In this document: positions 35,758 to 44,581 of the stretch, piece after piece
How positions within the stretch are numbered: the stretch's first letter is position 1
Layout of the letters: each line of letters begins with the position of its first letter
Origin: Chloroflexota bacterium
GTDB lineage: Bacteria; Chloroflexota; Chloroflexia; Thermomicrobiales; JADLAZ01
Direction: 5' to 3'
Assembly: GCA_020849725.1 (NCBI GenBank)
Contig: JADLAZ010000255.1
Location: 1-64,000, forward strand
Length of the DNA: 64,000 bases
Notes under the pieces: generated by a model
Seen by the model: only the letters and a program-made list of their open reading frames with translations
Told to the model about the DNA's origin: nothing
Databases searched by the model: none
Program-made: the position numbers and the translations under genes

Positions 35758-36311
35758 CAGACCACATCCTCGGTCACCCTATCCACCAGCCCCACGTCCA
35801 GAGCCTCTTCGGCGTCCAGCCACAGCGGCCTGTCGCCGTCGAGGTGCGCCGCCCAGTGTTCCGCGTCGCGCTTGGTCCGCCGGCTCAGCAGCCGCGCCAT
35901 CCGCTCCGTCACGATCTCGCCCAGCCGGTAACTGGCGCGGTGGTCGCCCAGGTCGCCCTCGCTCTCGTAAGCCAGCCCATGCACCATCAGCAGCGCATTG
36001 CTCCCCATGATGCGCGTCTCACACGCCTGCACCAGCAGCAGCGCCGCCGAGCAGGCGTACCCCTCTACCAGGCAGTCGATCTTCGCGCCACCGCTCCGCA
36101 GGTGCGAGATCGTGTCCGCCAGCGCCAGCAGCCCCAGCGCCGATCCTCCGCTGCTGGTGATGATCAGCAAGATCGGCTGCTCCGGCGCGGCCTCGTACAG
36201 CCGCACCAACTCCCGCCGCTGGTAGGTCATGCTCTCGTCGATCATGCCGACGTGCAGCATCCGCCCCACCCTGTACTGCCGGGTTGGCGGCGTCGCCTTA
36301 CTCCTGGCCAC
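35757..36311 (-). CDS. ClpP-like serine protease (S14/SDH superfamily)
   Basis: A 184-residue crotonase-fold protease. LIITSSGGSALGLLALADTI is the oxyanion strand/helix, YACSAALLLVQA carries the nucleophile Ser and LLMVHGLAY the catalytic His. Phage ClpP-like enzymes usually sit beside the portal as capsid maturation proteases. Here the gene is in the lysis end of the late operon about 10 kb from capsid genes, so its job may differ. Confidence 0.85.
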   Translation of the reverse strand: MARSKATPPTRQYRVGRMLHVGMIDESMTYQRRELVRLYEAAPEQPILLIITSSGGSALGLLALADTISHLRSGGAKIDCLVEGYACSAALLLVQACETRIMGSNALLMVHGLAYESEGDLGDHRASYRLGEIVTERMARLLSRRTKRDAEHWAAHLDGDRPLWLDAEEALDVGLVDRVTEDVV

Positions 36312-36564
36312 GCGCAGGCCGCGTGAACTTGACCGTCAGGTTCGCTGCCGCCGCCAGCGCCAGGCCGACGAAGAGCGGCTGCACCCACGGCTCGGGCAGG
36401 CGCGTCGCGTACAGCAGCGCCACCCCGATCACGATGCTCACCGGCGGCACCCACCGCCCCGTCAGCCGCGCCGCCTCCCGCACCACCTGCGTCAGCCAGA
36501 AGACCAGCAGCAGCAGCGGCACGCCAAACGCCGCCAGGCTCGTCACCTCACTCGGGACGTCCAT
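36298..36564 (-). CDS. Putative holin, 88 aa
   Basis: Two to three hydrophobic helices (LAAFGVPLLLLVFWLTQVV; VSIVIGVALLYATRL; LFVGLALAAAANL) and a basic C-terminus. Lies directly downstream of the endolysin and a coiled-coil membrane protein, as lysis holins do. Overlaps the ClpP-like gene by 14 bases. Confidence 0.7.
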   Translation of the reverse strand: MDVPSEVTSLAAFGVPLLLLVFWLTQVVREAARLTGRWVPPVSIVIGVALLYATRLPEPWVQPLFVGLALAAAANLTVKFTRPARGQE

Positions 36565-36864
36565 CTATCCCCCTCCTGACCCCGGTTGGCGCAGCACCGC
36601 GTGGAGAATGGCAGCGATGGCCGACGCCACGAAGGTCGCCGCCGCCGTCGCTACCGTCGTCACCGTCGCCATCTGGTCCTTCACTATGCCCGGCGGCCCC
36701 GGCGGCCCCGCCCCGAAGCGCCGATCAACATCGCTGCGCAAGTCGTCCACGCTCTGCCGCAAGTCGCGCAGCGCGGCTGCCGTCTGCTCCCTGTCCGTCC
36801 TCAGATCAGCCCGCAAGTCACCGATCAGTCGGTCAACATGCTCGATAACGTGTTCGTCTGCCAT
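36565..36864 (-). CDS. Coiled-coil protein with C-terminal TM segment (lysis accessory), 99 aa
   Basis: N-terminal heptad-rich helix (EHVDRLIGDLRADLRTDREQ), a PPGPPG hinge and one TM helix (TATAAATFVASAIAAILHAV is its pattern). Resembles XhlA-type accessory lysis proteins. Overlaps the endolysin stop by one base. Confidence 0.68.
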   Translation of the reverse strand: MADEHVIEHVDRLIGDLRADLRTDREQTAAALRDLRQSVDDLRSDVDRRFGAGPPGPPGIVKDQMATVTTVATAAATFVASAIAAILHAVLRQPGSGGG

Positions 36865-38189
36865 CAGCCACCCTCGCCCAGCGCCTCCAGCAACTCCGCA
36901 TTTACCCGCCCCAGCACCACCTGCCCATCGCGGTACTCGAAGCGTGACCGCTCAAACTCCTGCATCGTGACGCCATCCCGGCTGTATTCACTGGACAGCG
37001 GGTACCCGAAGATCGGCAGCCCGCCCCGGCTGCGCCAGAAGTCGAGGAAGCCGTGGCCGAGGACGTGGCCGTTCATTGCCACCACGTCTGGCTCCGGCGC
37101 TTCCACCGCCGACGCCAGCCCCAACACGCCGGCAATCGCATCAGCCACGACTGTCGGCGTCGCCTCCCTGTCGAGGATGCCCCTGTCCGCCGCCTGCGTG
37201 TGCGCCCCCACCTCTAGCAGCAGCCGCGTCGTGGCCGCCTTCAGCCGCGTCGTCGCCCTGAAAACGCCCAACCTGGCCCCAGCCGCCCCCACCGCCGTGT
37301 GCCGCTCACTCATCGCGCCGCCGCCGCGCACCGGCAGCCCCGTCGCCTGGCTGATGGAGCGCGCCAGGTCCACCGCCAGTGCCCTCGCGTCGCCGTCCAC
37401 ATCCAGCGCCGCCGGCCAGTCAGGGTAGATGCCGAAGACGCCCCTCGGACCCGCCTCGGTGTGAAACTCCAGCAGCACGTCAGGCACCCAGCCGTCCTCG
37501 GCCAGCTGCACCGCCGCCGCGCCGACATCCGACACACTCCCGGCATGCGGTGTCAGCACCCGCACATCCGCGCCGCGCTCCCGCAGCACCCGCGCCGCCG
37601 CCGCCGTCAGTCGCGCCGTGTACCCCTTCTCGATCTCGCTGCCGCCGGTGGCGTTGTGGTGCCCCGCCGCCAGCGCCACCCGCGTCGGCACCAGCCCCTC
37701 CTCCCGCGTCAACCCCCGCGCCAGCGCCACGATCTTGCCGGCGTACTCGGGGTCCGTCGCCCACACGCCGCCGCCGATCTCGCCCACCGTCGCCACCCGC
37801 CGCGTGACCAGACGGAACCGAGGGTCAATAACCGGGTCCGGCGGCGTCAGCCCCAGGTAGGCGTGCCAGTGCTGACAGATCGCCCTCACCCCCGCCGCTG
37901 GCGTGGCGAAGCTGGCCCCCGCCGCGCCATCATCCGTCGCCCCCAGCCCGGCGAAGTTGTACTGCCCCGGCGTCACCTGCCCGCCGAAGCGCAGCCGGTT
38001 CGTCTCAATCAGCACCTGCGCCGCCACCAGACTGGTCCGCAGCCCGTGGCGGCGCGTCTCCGCGACGATCTCCTCGGCAATCCGCCGCACCGTCGTCGCC
38101 GGGTAGGCTGCCCCCTCCGGCACCGCCGCCACGATGGTCGCAGCATCCGTGTCTACCGGCCCCAGCAGCGGCGTCGTCAGGTCAATCAC
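36864..38189 (-). CDS. Endolysin: N-acetylmuramoyl-L-alanine amidase with Chloroflexota-type wall-binding module
   Basis: 441 residues in three parts. The N-terminal part (about 30-115) has LVAAQVLIETNRLRF and GQYNFAGLG, like glucosaminidase/lysozyme-fold domains. The middle (about 170-345) is an Amidase_3-like zinc amidase: AAGHHNATGG, LLEFHTEAG and LLLEVGAH give the His/Glu/His/Glu zinc and catalytic residues. The C-terminal module (about 370-435; GLPIFGYPLSSEY, FERSRFEYRDGQ) is like the envelope-associated repeats I associate with Chloroflexota. It cleaves host peptidoglycan at lysis. Confidence 0.87.
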   Translation of the reverse strand: MIDLTTPLLGPVDTDAATIVAAVPEGAAYPATTVRRIAEEIVAETRRHGLRTSLVAAQVLIETNRLRFGGQVTPGQYNFAGLGATDDGAAGASFATPAAGVRAICQHWHAYLGLTPPDPVIDPRFRLVTRRVATVGEIGGGVWATDPEYAGKIVALARGLTREEGLVPTRVALAAGHHNATGGSEIEKGYTARLTAAAARVLRERGADVRVLTPHAGSVSDVGAAAVQLAEDGWVPDVLLEFHTEAGPRGVFGIYPDWPAALDVDGDARALAVDLARSISQATGLPVRGGGAMSERHTAVGAAGARLGVFRATTRLKAATTRLLLEVGAHTQAADRGILDREATPTVVADAIAGVLGLASAVEAPEPDVVAMNGHVLGHGFLDFWRSRGGLPIFGYPLSSEYSRDGVTMQEFERSRFEYRDGQVVLGRVNAELLEALGEGG

Positions 38190-39016
38190 CGGTGCCCCGT
38201 CGCCGGTACATCCGCATCGGCCAGATCGTCACCGTTGCCGTACAGGCCAATTCCGCTGTCGCGTCCCGCTCCCGGCACCACGTCGCGCATGTCCGCATGC
38301 GGCAGCGTCAGAAACCCGTACCGATTGTGCGGGTACTCGTGATGCACGCCGCTGTTGTAGCGCGTGCCGCGCAGCCGCATGCTCACGCGCAGCCCCGCCG
38401 GGTAGTCGGGGTGCCCGTTGTTGCGGACATGCACCATCGACGGCCCACCCGCCGCCTGACTGGTAATCTCCGAAAGCGTGGTCGGGTTGCCCGCCTCATC
38501 GACGCCACTGCGCGGTACGAAGATGATCTTGCCGGTGATCTCCAGATGCCTGCCGACGTAGCTGCCCGACGCGCCGTCGGCGGCCAGCGGGCTGACCCAG
38601 GTCTTCAGGTACCAGACGTCACCCGGCCCCGGCAGCGCCACCTGATGGATGCGGACCCCGCCGACGAACCGGTAGACCACGCCGTCGCGGGCCACCTCGA
38701 ACAGCACCGTGTGGATGAATGGAATGGGCGTCTTCACCGTCACTGGCGACCAGCGCGCCGCCCCCGTCACCGGGTTGATGCCTGGGTCGCCCAGCGGCTT
38801 GCCGACCTGTCCGCCGACGAAGCGCGGGTCTTGCGGTCCGTGGATGCTAAAGCCCCAGCCCTCCGCCTCGTTGACCTCGAAGTACACCGGCACCTCGTGC
38901 AGACGACTCGCCTCCTCCGGCGTTGGCCGCAGCGTGATGTCCGCCGGCCCGCCGGGCCGGCTCCTCGCTTCTGTCGCGTCATACGGCTGCCCGTTGTCTA
39001 CCCGCGCTCCCGCCAT
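38186..39016 (-). CDS. Late hypothetical protein, 276 aa
   Basis: Contains VPVYFEVNEAEGWGFSIHGP, VYRFVGGVRIHQVALPGPGD and VHHEYPHNRYGFLTLPHADM: a secreted-enzyme-like beta-rich protein, possibly a virion depolymerase or adhesin. Stop overlaps the endolysin start by 4 bases. No family recognised. Confidence 0.65.
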   Translation of the reverse strand: MAGARVDNGQPYDATEARSRPGGPADITLRPTPEEASRLHEVPVYFEVNEAEGWGFSIHGPQDPRFVGGQVGKPLGDPGINPVTGAARWSPVTVKTPIPFIHTVLFEVARDGVVYRFVGGVRIHQVALPGPGDVWYLKTWVSPLAADGASGSYVGRHLEITGKIIFVPRSGVDEAGNPTTLSEITSQAAGGPSMVHVRNNGHPDYPAGLRVSMRLRGTRYNSGVHHEYPHNRYGFLTLPHADMRDVVPGAGRDSGIGLYGNGDDLADADVPATGHR

Positions 39017-39032
39017 CTCTCTCTCTCTCTCC

Positions 39033-39287
39033 CTACTCCACGTCAGCGTCGGCCATCACCGCGTTCAGCTCGGCCTCAAGCTCGCCGGCTCGCGCCAGTC
39101 GCGCCAGTCGCGCAGCCTGCTCGATCTCGGCGTTCCCCAGCACCTCCAGCACGTACCGCCGTAGCTGCTGCCGCAGAAACCTCTCCGGGTCATTCGGCGG
39201 CGTGTCACCTCGGTGATAGGCCGCCACAAACGCCGCCACCACTCTCGCGTACACCGCATCCGGAAGCCGGATGTTGATAACCGCCAC
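39033..39287 (-). CDS. Small tail-module protein, 84 aa
   Basis: Begins INIRLPDAVYARVVAAFVAA and has a helical acidic end (EIEQAARLARLARAGELEAE). Similar small proteins sit beside tail fibre genes in many phages. A ribbon-helix-helix repressor is a less likely alternative. Confidence 0.6.
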   Translation of the reverse strand: MAVINIRLPDAVYARVVAAFVAAYHRGDTPPNDPERFLRQQLRRYVLEVLGNAEIEQAARLARLARAGELEAELNAVMADADVE

Positions 39288-39295
39288 GCCGCCTC

Positions 39296-40201
39296 CTAGC
39301 TGTACGCCGTGTACATCGGCACGTAATACACCGTGCCCGCCTCGTCGTAGACGCGCAACACCTTGCTCAGCGAGCTAACCCCGCTAGCCGACGTCAGCAG
39401 CGACCCCAGCGTCTTGAGATGCCCGTCAGCTCTCACACCGAACCAGACATTGCCGCCGTTGCTCGCCACTTGCAGCACATCCGCCGTCGGCGACGCCTGC
39501 GCCCTCACCCGCAGCCCCACCGTGCCGACACGCTTCGTCAGCACATCGACCTGCGCCGCCGGTGCCGTCACGTTCACCCCGACGAAGCCGGTGCGGGTAA
39601 TCCTCATCCGCTCCGTCGGCAGCGACGTACTCTCCCCGTCGCTGTTGGCTCCCGCCGTCGTCGAGAAGTCGAGGTACCCCGGCATCTCGCCACTGGCCGG
39701 CGTCCCATCAACCCGGCCCCGGATGCGCGCCCCCAGCACAAACGCCGCGCCGTCGGACCCGCCCCAGTAGATGCTCCCCATGCTGTCCAGGTCGGCCAGA
39801 ATGGTGTGCGTTGCCGGGTCGCTGCTGCGCGTTTTCTGGAAGGTCAGCGAGCCGCCGTCGCTGACCGTCGCCCCCAGCGCACCCGTCATGGCCACGAAAG
39901 CCGTGCCGCCAGCGCGGTTGGCGTAGTAGCCGCTGCTGTTGGTCAGCGCCCCCGTCATCGTGTCGCCAGCCGTGTTGACGTAGCGCGGGTCGAGGCCCGC
40001 CAGCACATCCGCCGCCAGCTTGACGTAGGTCACCGCCTCGTCGGCAAGCCCCGCCGTCGGCAGCGCCGTCGCCTTCCACCTCCCAGCAACGGTGTCATAG
40101 ACCAGCGGCGTCGCCACCGTCGCCGCCGGCTGTGGCAGCGACACGTCCAACATCTGCCGCAGCCGCGCCCCGTGGCGCGTAAATCCCGGCGGTGCAACCA
40201 C
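39296..40201 (-). CDS. Tail fibre-like protein 2, 301 aa
   Basis: A GTG start at 40201 follows GTAGGGG just after the stop of the 613-aa fibre gene. Contains PRYVNTAGDTMTGALTNSSG, typical of phage fibre shafts, then RMRITRTGFVGVNVTAPAAQ. The end (YYVPMYTAYS) resembles that of the 613-aa protein (GYVPIFASL), so the two look paralogous at the C-terminus. Confidence 0.8.
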   Translation of the reverse strand: MVAPPGFTRHGARLRQMLDVSLPQPAATVATPLVYDTVAGRWKATALPTAGLADEAVTYVKLAADVLAGLDPRYVNTAGDTMTGALTNSSGYYANRAGGTAFVAMTGALGATVSDGGSLTFQKTRSSDPATHTILADLDSMGSIYWGGSDGAAFVLGARIRGRVDGTPASGEMPGYLDFSTTAGANSDGESTSLPTERMRITRTGFVGVNVTAPAAQVDVLTKRVGTVGLRVRAQASPTADVLQVASNGGNVWFGVRADGHLKTLGSLLTSASGVSSLSKVLRVYDEAGTVYYVPMYTAYS

Positions 40202-40209
40202 GTCGCCCC

Positions 40210-42051
40210 CTACAGGCTGGCGAAGATCGGCACGTAGCCGACCACCGCGCCACCCGAGTTGTACAGCGGTATCTTCCGGTCCACCGTCCCCGGCGTGGCG
40301 ACGCCGGACCCGGCCCCTTCTTCCCGCCACCTCCCTGACATGCTGAAGTAGGCAAACCCATCGCCGCCCTTCCAGAACACGGCGACGTCGGTCCCGCCGG
40401 CCACGGCCCGGAACTGGTCACTGCTGGCATACTTCAACCCCGTGTCCGGGTCGAGCATCCAGCTGTACTCCGGCCCCGACCCCCAGTACTTCAGCAGCAT
40501 CTGGTTGGTCGTGAGACGGGCTACCTCCACCCCTCCCGTCGCGACATTGACTTCGTCGGCCACGCGCTGGAAGATGCCGGTATCCGGGTCTTCAACGCCC
40601 CCGCTTGTGACAAACACCAACGTCGGGGCCGCCGCGCTCCCCTGCCCAACGGTAAGCTGCCCATTGGAGCCGATCCACAACCTCGGTACCCCCGCCGGGG
40701 CAGCCGCGCCGCCTGGCGTAGTGTAGAAGCCCACCCCTCCCGGCATGCTCCCCGCGCCGGCTACGCCGTCAACTCCCGCCAGCATCATCGCCGCGCCAGC
40801 CCACTGCGTGCCGTCCCACCCGGCCCACGTCAGGCTGCCGATGTAGTCGCCGTTGCTGACTAGCGCCGGTGCCACTAGCGTGCCACGGCTGCGCCGCCAG
40901 ATGGCGATTCCGTGTTCCGGGGCAGACGCCCCCGCCACCTCAAGCCGCAGCGCGTCACCGCCACTATCGCGGCGCGTCTCCAGGCGTGTCGCGGTCTGCG
41001 CCACGCCGGAGATCGTCATCTGCGCCGCCGTCACCGTCACCGTGCCCTGGCCCGGCGTCGCGCTGCCGCCGCTGCCGGCGATGCGCGCATCGTAGTCAGA
41101 CCCCGTGCCGCTGCTGTGGAAGTCCACAAACGGCGCGTCCACCGAAGCTGTGCGCCCCATCTCCAGTGCCGACGATACCGTCGGGTGCGCCACCGCCACG
41201 TTGCCGGTCACGGACACGTTGTTGGTGATCGTGCCGCCAGTCGTGTTGAACTTCAGCGCCAGCCCGGCGTCCAACTCCGACTGCGTCGCGACGTCAGCGG
41301 CCACCTTGGCTGCCGTCACCGCACCACTCGCCAGGTCCGCCGTCTCCACGCTCCCCGCCGGTAGCGTTAGCGCGCCGGTCACCGTCAGATTAGTCTGCGT
41401 CAGCGTCGCCCCATGCGGGTCACTCGCGTCTGCCGCATGCGCCGCCGCCGCCGTCAGCGTCGTCGGCGCGGCGTCCCACCAATTCGTCGTCCCCAGCACG
41501 TCCTTCAGCCGCTTCACCAGCCAGGAGAGGTGCTGCGTCAACGTCGCTGCCGCCGGGTTCGCCGACGGGTACGCCACCCCCGTCGCCTGGTCGCTGCTGC
41601 GGTTGCCCAACTCAGTGTCCGACACCGCGCCGTCAACGATCTTGCTCGCGTCCACGCTGCCCGTCGCCAGCTTCGCCAGCGTCACGTTGGCGTCCTTGAT
41701 CTTCGCCGTCACCACCGTCGCGTCGGGGATGGGAGCTGTCACCTCGCCGCTCACCACCGGCCCAAACAGCTCCCGCGCCTGCGCCCTCACCTCGGGCCGT
41801 ATCCAGCGCGTCCTGCTACCGAACACGAGCTTGATCGCGTACTCTCCCGACGGCGACGGGTAGGTCGTCGTGTTGACCGAGATTGAGTAAAAGCCCTTCT
41901 TCGCCGTCGAGGTGTCGGTCTTCACCGCCGGGCCGCACACCGAGCCGATGCTGCCGTCGGCGTTGACCGTGTACACCTCCACCGGCACATCGCCGACGCC
42001 CTGCCCCGTCGTCGGGTCATAGACCGTGGACGACCACACCAGAACCGGCAT
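40210..42051 (-). CDS. Tail fibre-like protein 1, 613 aa
   Basis: Begins MPVLVWSSTVYDPTTGQGVG, then a carrier-like beta domain (GFYSISVNTTTYPSPSGEYA), repetitive Ala/Thr shaft (ASDPHGATLTQTNLTVTGAL, ITNNVSVTGNVAV) and a receptor-type end (GVEDPDTGIFQRVADEVNVA). Likely host-recognition fibre. Confidence 0.82.
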   Translation of the reverse strand: MPVLVWSSTVYDPTTGQGVGDVPVEVYTVNADGSIGSVCGPAVKTDTSTAKKGFYSISVNTTTYPSPSGEYAIKLVFGSRTRWIRPEVRAQARELFGPVVSGEVTAPIPDATVVTAKIKDANVTLAKLATGSVDASKIVDGAVSDTELGNRSSDQATGVAYPSANPAAATLTQHLSWLVKRLKDVLGTTNWWDAAPTTLTAAAAHAADASDPHGATLTQTNLTVTGALTLPAGSVETADLASGAVTAAKVAADVATQSELDAGLALKFNTTGGTITNNVSVTGNVAVAHPTVSSALEMGRTASVDAPFVDFHSSGTGSDYDARIAGSGGSATPGQGTVTVTAAQMTISGVAQTATRLETRRDSGGDALRLEVAGASAPEHGIAIWRRSRGTLVAPALVSNGDYIGSLTWAGWDGTQWAGAAMMLAGVDGVAGAGSMPGGVGFYTTPGGAAAPAGVPRLWIGSNGQLTVGQGSAAAPTLVFVTSGGVEDPDTGIFQRVADEVNVATGGVEVARLTTNQMLLKYWGSGPEYSWMLDPDTGLKYASSDQFRAVAGGTDVAVFWKGGDGFAYFSMSGRWREEGAGSGVATPGTVDRKIPLYNSGGAVVGYVPIFASL

Positions 42052-42116
42052 ACCCTCTCCTCAGTTGCTAGGCTGTTCGTCACGGCCCGCTCCGTCTCGC
42101 CACTCGCCGCTGGCCA

Positions 42117-42659
42117 CTAGAACCGGCGGCTCGCCTTCGAGTGGTCGCGCCCCGCCAGCGCCTCCCTGGCCGCCCAGATGGGTCGCGCCAGCGCGTCGTC
42201 CTCGTCGATGAACACCACCGAATAGCCAGCGCCAACGAGATCGGCATACCGTCGCGCATCTGTCGCCTGCTTCGCCGTGCTCAGGTAGTGCCAGTACAGC
42301 CCCTGCACCTCGATGGCGACCCGGTCATACGGCAGCACGAAGTCGATTGTCTTGTTCAGCAGCACGCCCCTTCCCTGCGCGCCGATGCCAGCGTGCACAA
42401 AGAAGTCCTGCTCTGCCTGCTTCCCCTGCCGCACCAGCGCCCACCATATCGCCCACTCCGGCTCGGTGCCGCCGGGATAGCGCGCCAGCCACCACGCCGG
42501 CATCGGCCCCGCCGGCCTCTCCGGCTCGAACCGAGTCACGTAGGCCGGTGCGCGCCGCCGGAAGGCCACCTCGGAGCGGTTCCACTTCGCCGGCTCACGC
42601 ACCGTCGGCAGGCGCGGCAGCCTCACCTCCGGCAGCCCCAGCGGGTCACGCCTCGGCAC
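42117..42659 (-). CDS. PD-(D/E)XK-type nuclease-like protein in the tail module, 180 aa
   Basis: Contains TEPEWAIWWALVRQGKQ, then IDFVLPYDRVAIEVQGLYWH and GYSVVFIDEDDALARPI. The D...ExQ pattern, followed by WHY, matches Vsr/DUF559-like small restriction-fold nucleases. Its place between tail genes is unusual; it may be a virion-associated or packaging nuclease, or an inserted selfish nuclease. Confidence 0.7.
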   Translation of the reverse strand: MPRRDPLGLPEVRLPRLPTVREPAKWNRSEVAFRRRAPAYVTRFEPERPAGPMPAWWLARYPGGTEPEWAIWWALVRQGKQAEQDFFVHAGIGAQGRGVLLNKTIDFVLPYDRVAIEVQGLYWHYLSTAKQATDARRYADLVGAGYSVVFIDEDDALARPIWAAREALAGRDHSKASRRF

Positions 42660-44572
42660 TAGGTGTCGATCTCCAACAGGCTCACGTCAGCCCGCACCGT
42701 CACCGGCGACCCTGGCGTCTCCGCCATCCCCACCTCGCCCACGACGACGTGCAGCGTCTCCGGTTCTTGCCCCTCGTTCCGGTACGCCAGGTTGCCGCCG
42801 ACGCCTGACCGCTTCAGCGTCTTCAACAGCCGCAGCGCCGCCCCCGGCGTCATGTTCATCAGCGCCTTGCACCGCTCCGTCGTCAGGTCCAACGTCACCG
42901 ACACCGCGTGCAGGTCACCCGACAACAGCCGGTAACCCAGCGACAGGCTGTAAATCACCGGTGTCTGCGTCGCGTCGCTGCCCCGCGTCACCGTCATCCG
43001 CATCGCCACGGTTCGGAAGACCAGCCCCGTCTCCGATAGCTGCACCCGCGTCTGCCCCGTCGCTGTCGCCGTCAGCCCCGCCTGCCACTCGCCACCGTCG
43101 AAGCGCAACTCCACCACCACCGTCGCCCCCGTCGGCAGGTCCGCCTGGAGGTCGAGGCTGAAGGCGCGCTTGTCCTTCTCTGCCCAGCGCAAGTCCTGCC
43201 GCGCCGTCTCCAACACCCCCAGCGGAGCCTTCCGCCCTCGCGACGATTGCAGTGGGTTGTGCAGTCCCGTCTCCAAGTCAAAGTAGTAGACGCCACTCGC
43301 CGTCGCGTACCAGCAGCGATAGCTGTCGCTCAACCCCGCCACATGCGCGCAAGCGATGTCCGTCGGCGGCAGCGCCGTGCTGCCAGAGCCATCCGGCGGG
43401 TACGGCAGCCCCCACCAGGCAACCCCCGCCGACTGCATCACTGCCCCCGTCGCCGGCACCACCGCCATACTCTCGTCCCAGGTGTGGTGCGCCACATCCC
43501 AGAGCGCGTCCCAGGCGATCACCGCCGCCGTCGCGTCAGCCTGCACCAGCGCAAACAGGTAGCTGTGCCCCGCCAGCACCGCCCTCATCGGCCCGCGCAG
43601 GTACGCCGGCAGGCCGTCGTCCTTGTCCGGTCCCACCGGCTGCACCACCGCCCCGTTGTACTTGCGGATGCCCGCCCCCACCGGACAGTAGAGCGACCCC
43701 TGCCAGACACACGCGCCACTGACGGCGTTGGCCTGATACGGCCACTCCATGCCGAACAGCGGCCAGAAGCGCGCCGCTGCGTCGTCGTACCCGTAGACGC
43801 CAACCGCCGTCACCGCGTGCAGCGCGCTCTCCCCGGCCTGGTCGAAGAAGACCAGCAATTGCTTGCACCAGCCGGGGCGCAGCGCCAGGCTGCCCGCCGC
43901 CGTCCAAGTCGTCCAGGTGCCGTCGGGGTCCGTCCAGTGCAGGTTGTTGTTCCCATCCAGCCGGTAGAGCCTGTCGAGGTGCGCGCACAGCGCGTAGCCG
44001 CCCACCGCCTGCGTCTCCCAGGTACCCCCGGCCACCTTGCGGAACAGCTCCGTCGTCGTCAGCACGTACAGCGCGTCAGCCGCCGTCGCCACACACGTCA
44101 CCGTGCCGTCGATCAGCGTCGCGCTGCCGTTCCAGATGACGGTATTGCCATTCGTCTCCTGCACCCAGCCGCTGGTAAAGTGGCTCCACTTCCACACGGT
44201 GTTGTTCGCCGTCACCGCGTACAGGTCGCCCCGATAGTCCATAAGGTGCGTCACACTCGCCAGCGACCCCGCCTGTACTTGCTCCGGCCCCAGCATTATG
44301 AAGCGGTGCCCCGTGTCCACCGTGCCGATGCCGTAGCGGTCATCGTCCTGGTTGGGACGCGCCACCATCACGCCGAGGCCGCCGGAGAAATCCGACATCA
44401 CCCATTCGCTCTCGACCACCCGGTCCTGACGGCTGTGCTCGCCCACCGTCGTCTTCGGTGCGAAGGGCGAGATAATCCGGCTGTGGACCGGCCCGTGGAT
44501 GGGCCACCGCTTGTCAAACAGCACGATCTCGTCAGACCGCAGGCTCCGTAGCCCGTAGGGTAGTGTCGCCAC
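42659..44572 (-). CDS. Beta-propeller-like tail protein, 637 aa
   Basis: Repeated four-strand units with Trp (LYAVTANNTVWKWSHFTSGW, LYVLTTTELFRKVAGGTWET, LYRLDGNNNLHWTDPDGTW) suggest a propeller in the first 400 residues; a beta-sandwich C-terminus follows. Fits a tail nozzle or tubular B-type role in a podovirus-like tail. Confidence 0.75.
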   Translation of the reverse strand: MATLPYGLRSLRSDEIVLFDKRWPIHGPVHSRIISPFAPKTTVGEHSRQDRVVESEWVMSDFSGGLGVMVARPNQDDDRYGIGTVDTGHRFIMLGPEQVQAGSLASVTHLMDYRGDLYAVTANNTVWKWSHFTSGWVQETNGNTVIWNGSATLIDGTVTCVATAADALYVLTTTELFRKVAGGTWETQAVGGYALCAHLDRLYRLDGNNNLHWTDPDGTWTTWTAAGSLALRPGWCKQLLVFFDQAGESALHAVTAVGVYGYDDAAARFWPLFGMEWPYQANAVSGACVWQGSLYCPVGAGIRKYNGAVVQPVGPDKDDGLPAYLRGPMRAVLAGHSYLFALVQADATAAVIAWDALWDVAHHTWDESMAVVPATGAVMQSAGVAWWGLPYPPDGSGSTALPPTDIACAHVAGLSDSYRCWYATASGVYYFDLETGLHNPLQSSRGRKAPLGVLETARQDLRWAEKDKRAFSLDLQADLPTGATVVVELRFDGGEWQAGLTATATGQTRVQLSETGLVFRTVAMRMTVTRGSDATQTPVIYSLSLGYRLLSGDLHAVSVTLDLTTERCKALMNMTPGAALRLLKTLKRSGVGGNLAYRNEGQEPETLHVVVGEVGMAETPGSPVTVRADVSLLEIDT

Positions 44573-44581
44573 CGGCTCCTC

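Noticed and set aside
39033..39287. Ribbon-helix-helix repressor
   Set aside because: The start INIRLPDAVY is suggestive, but the gene sits inside the tail module with a long acidic helix, which fits a small tail protein better.
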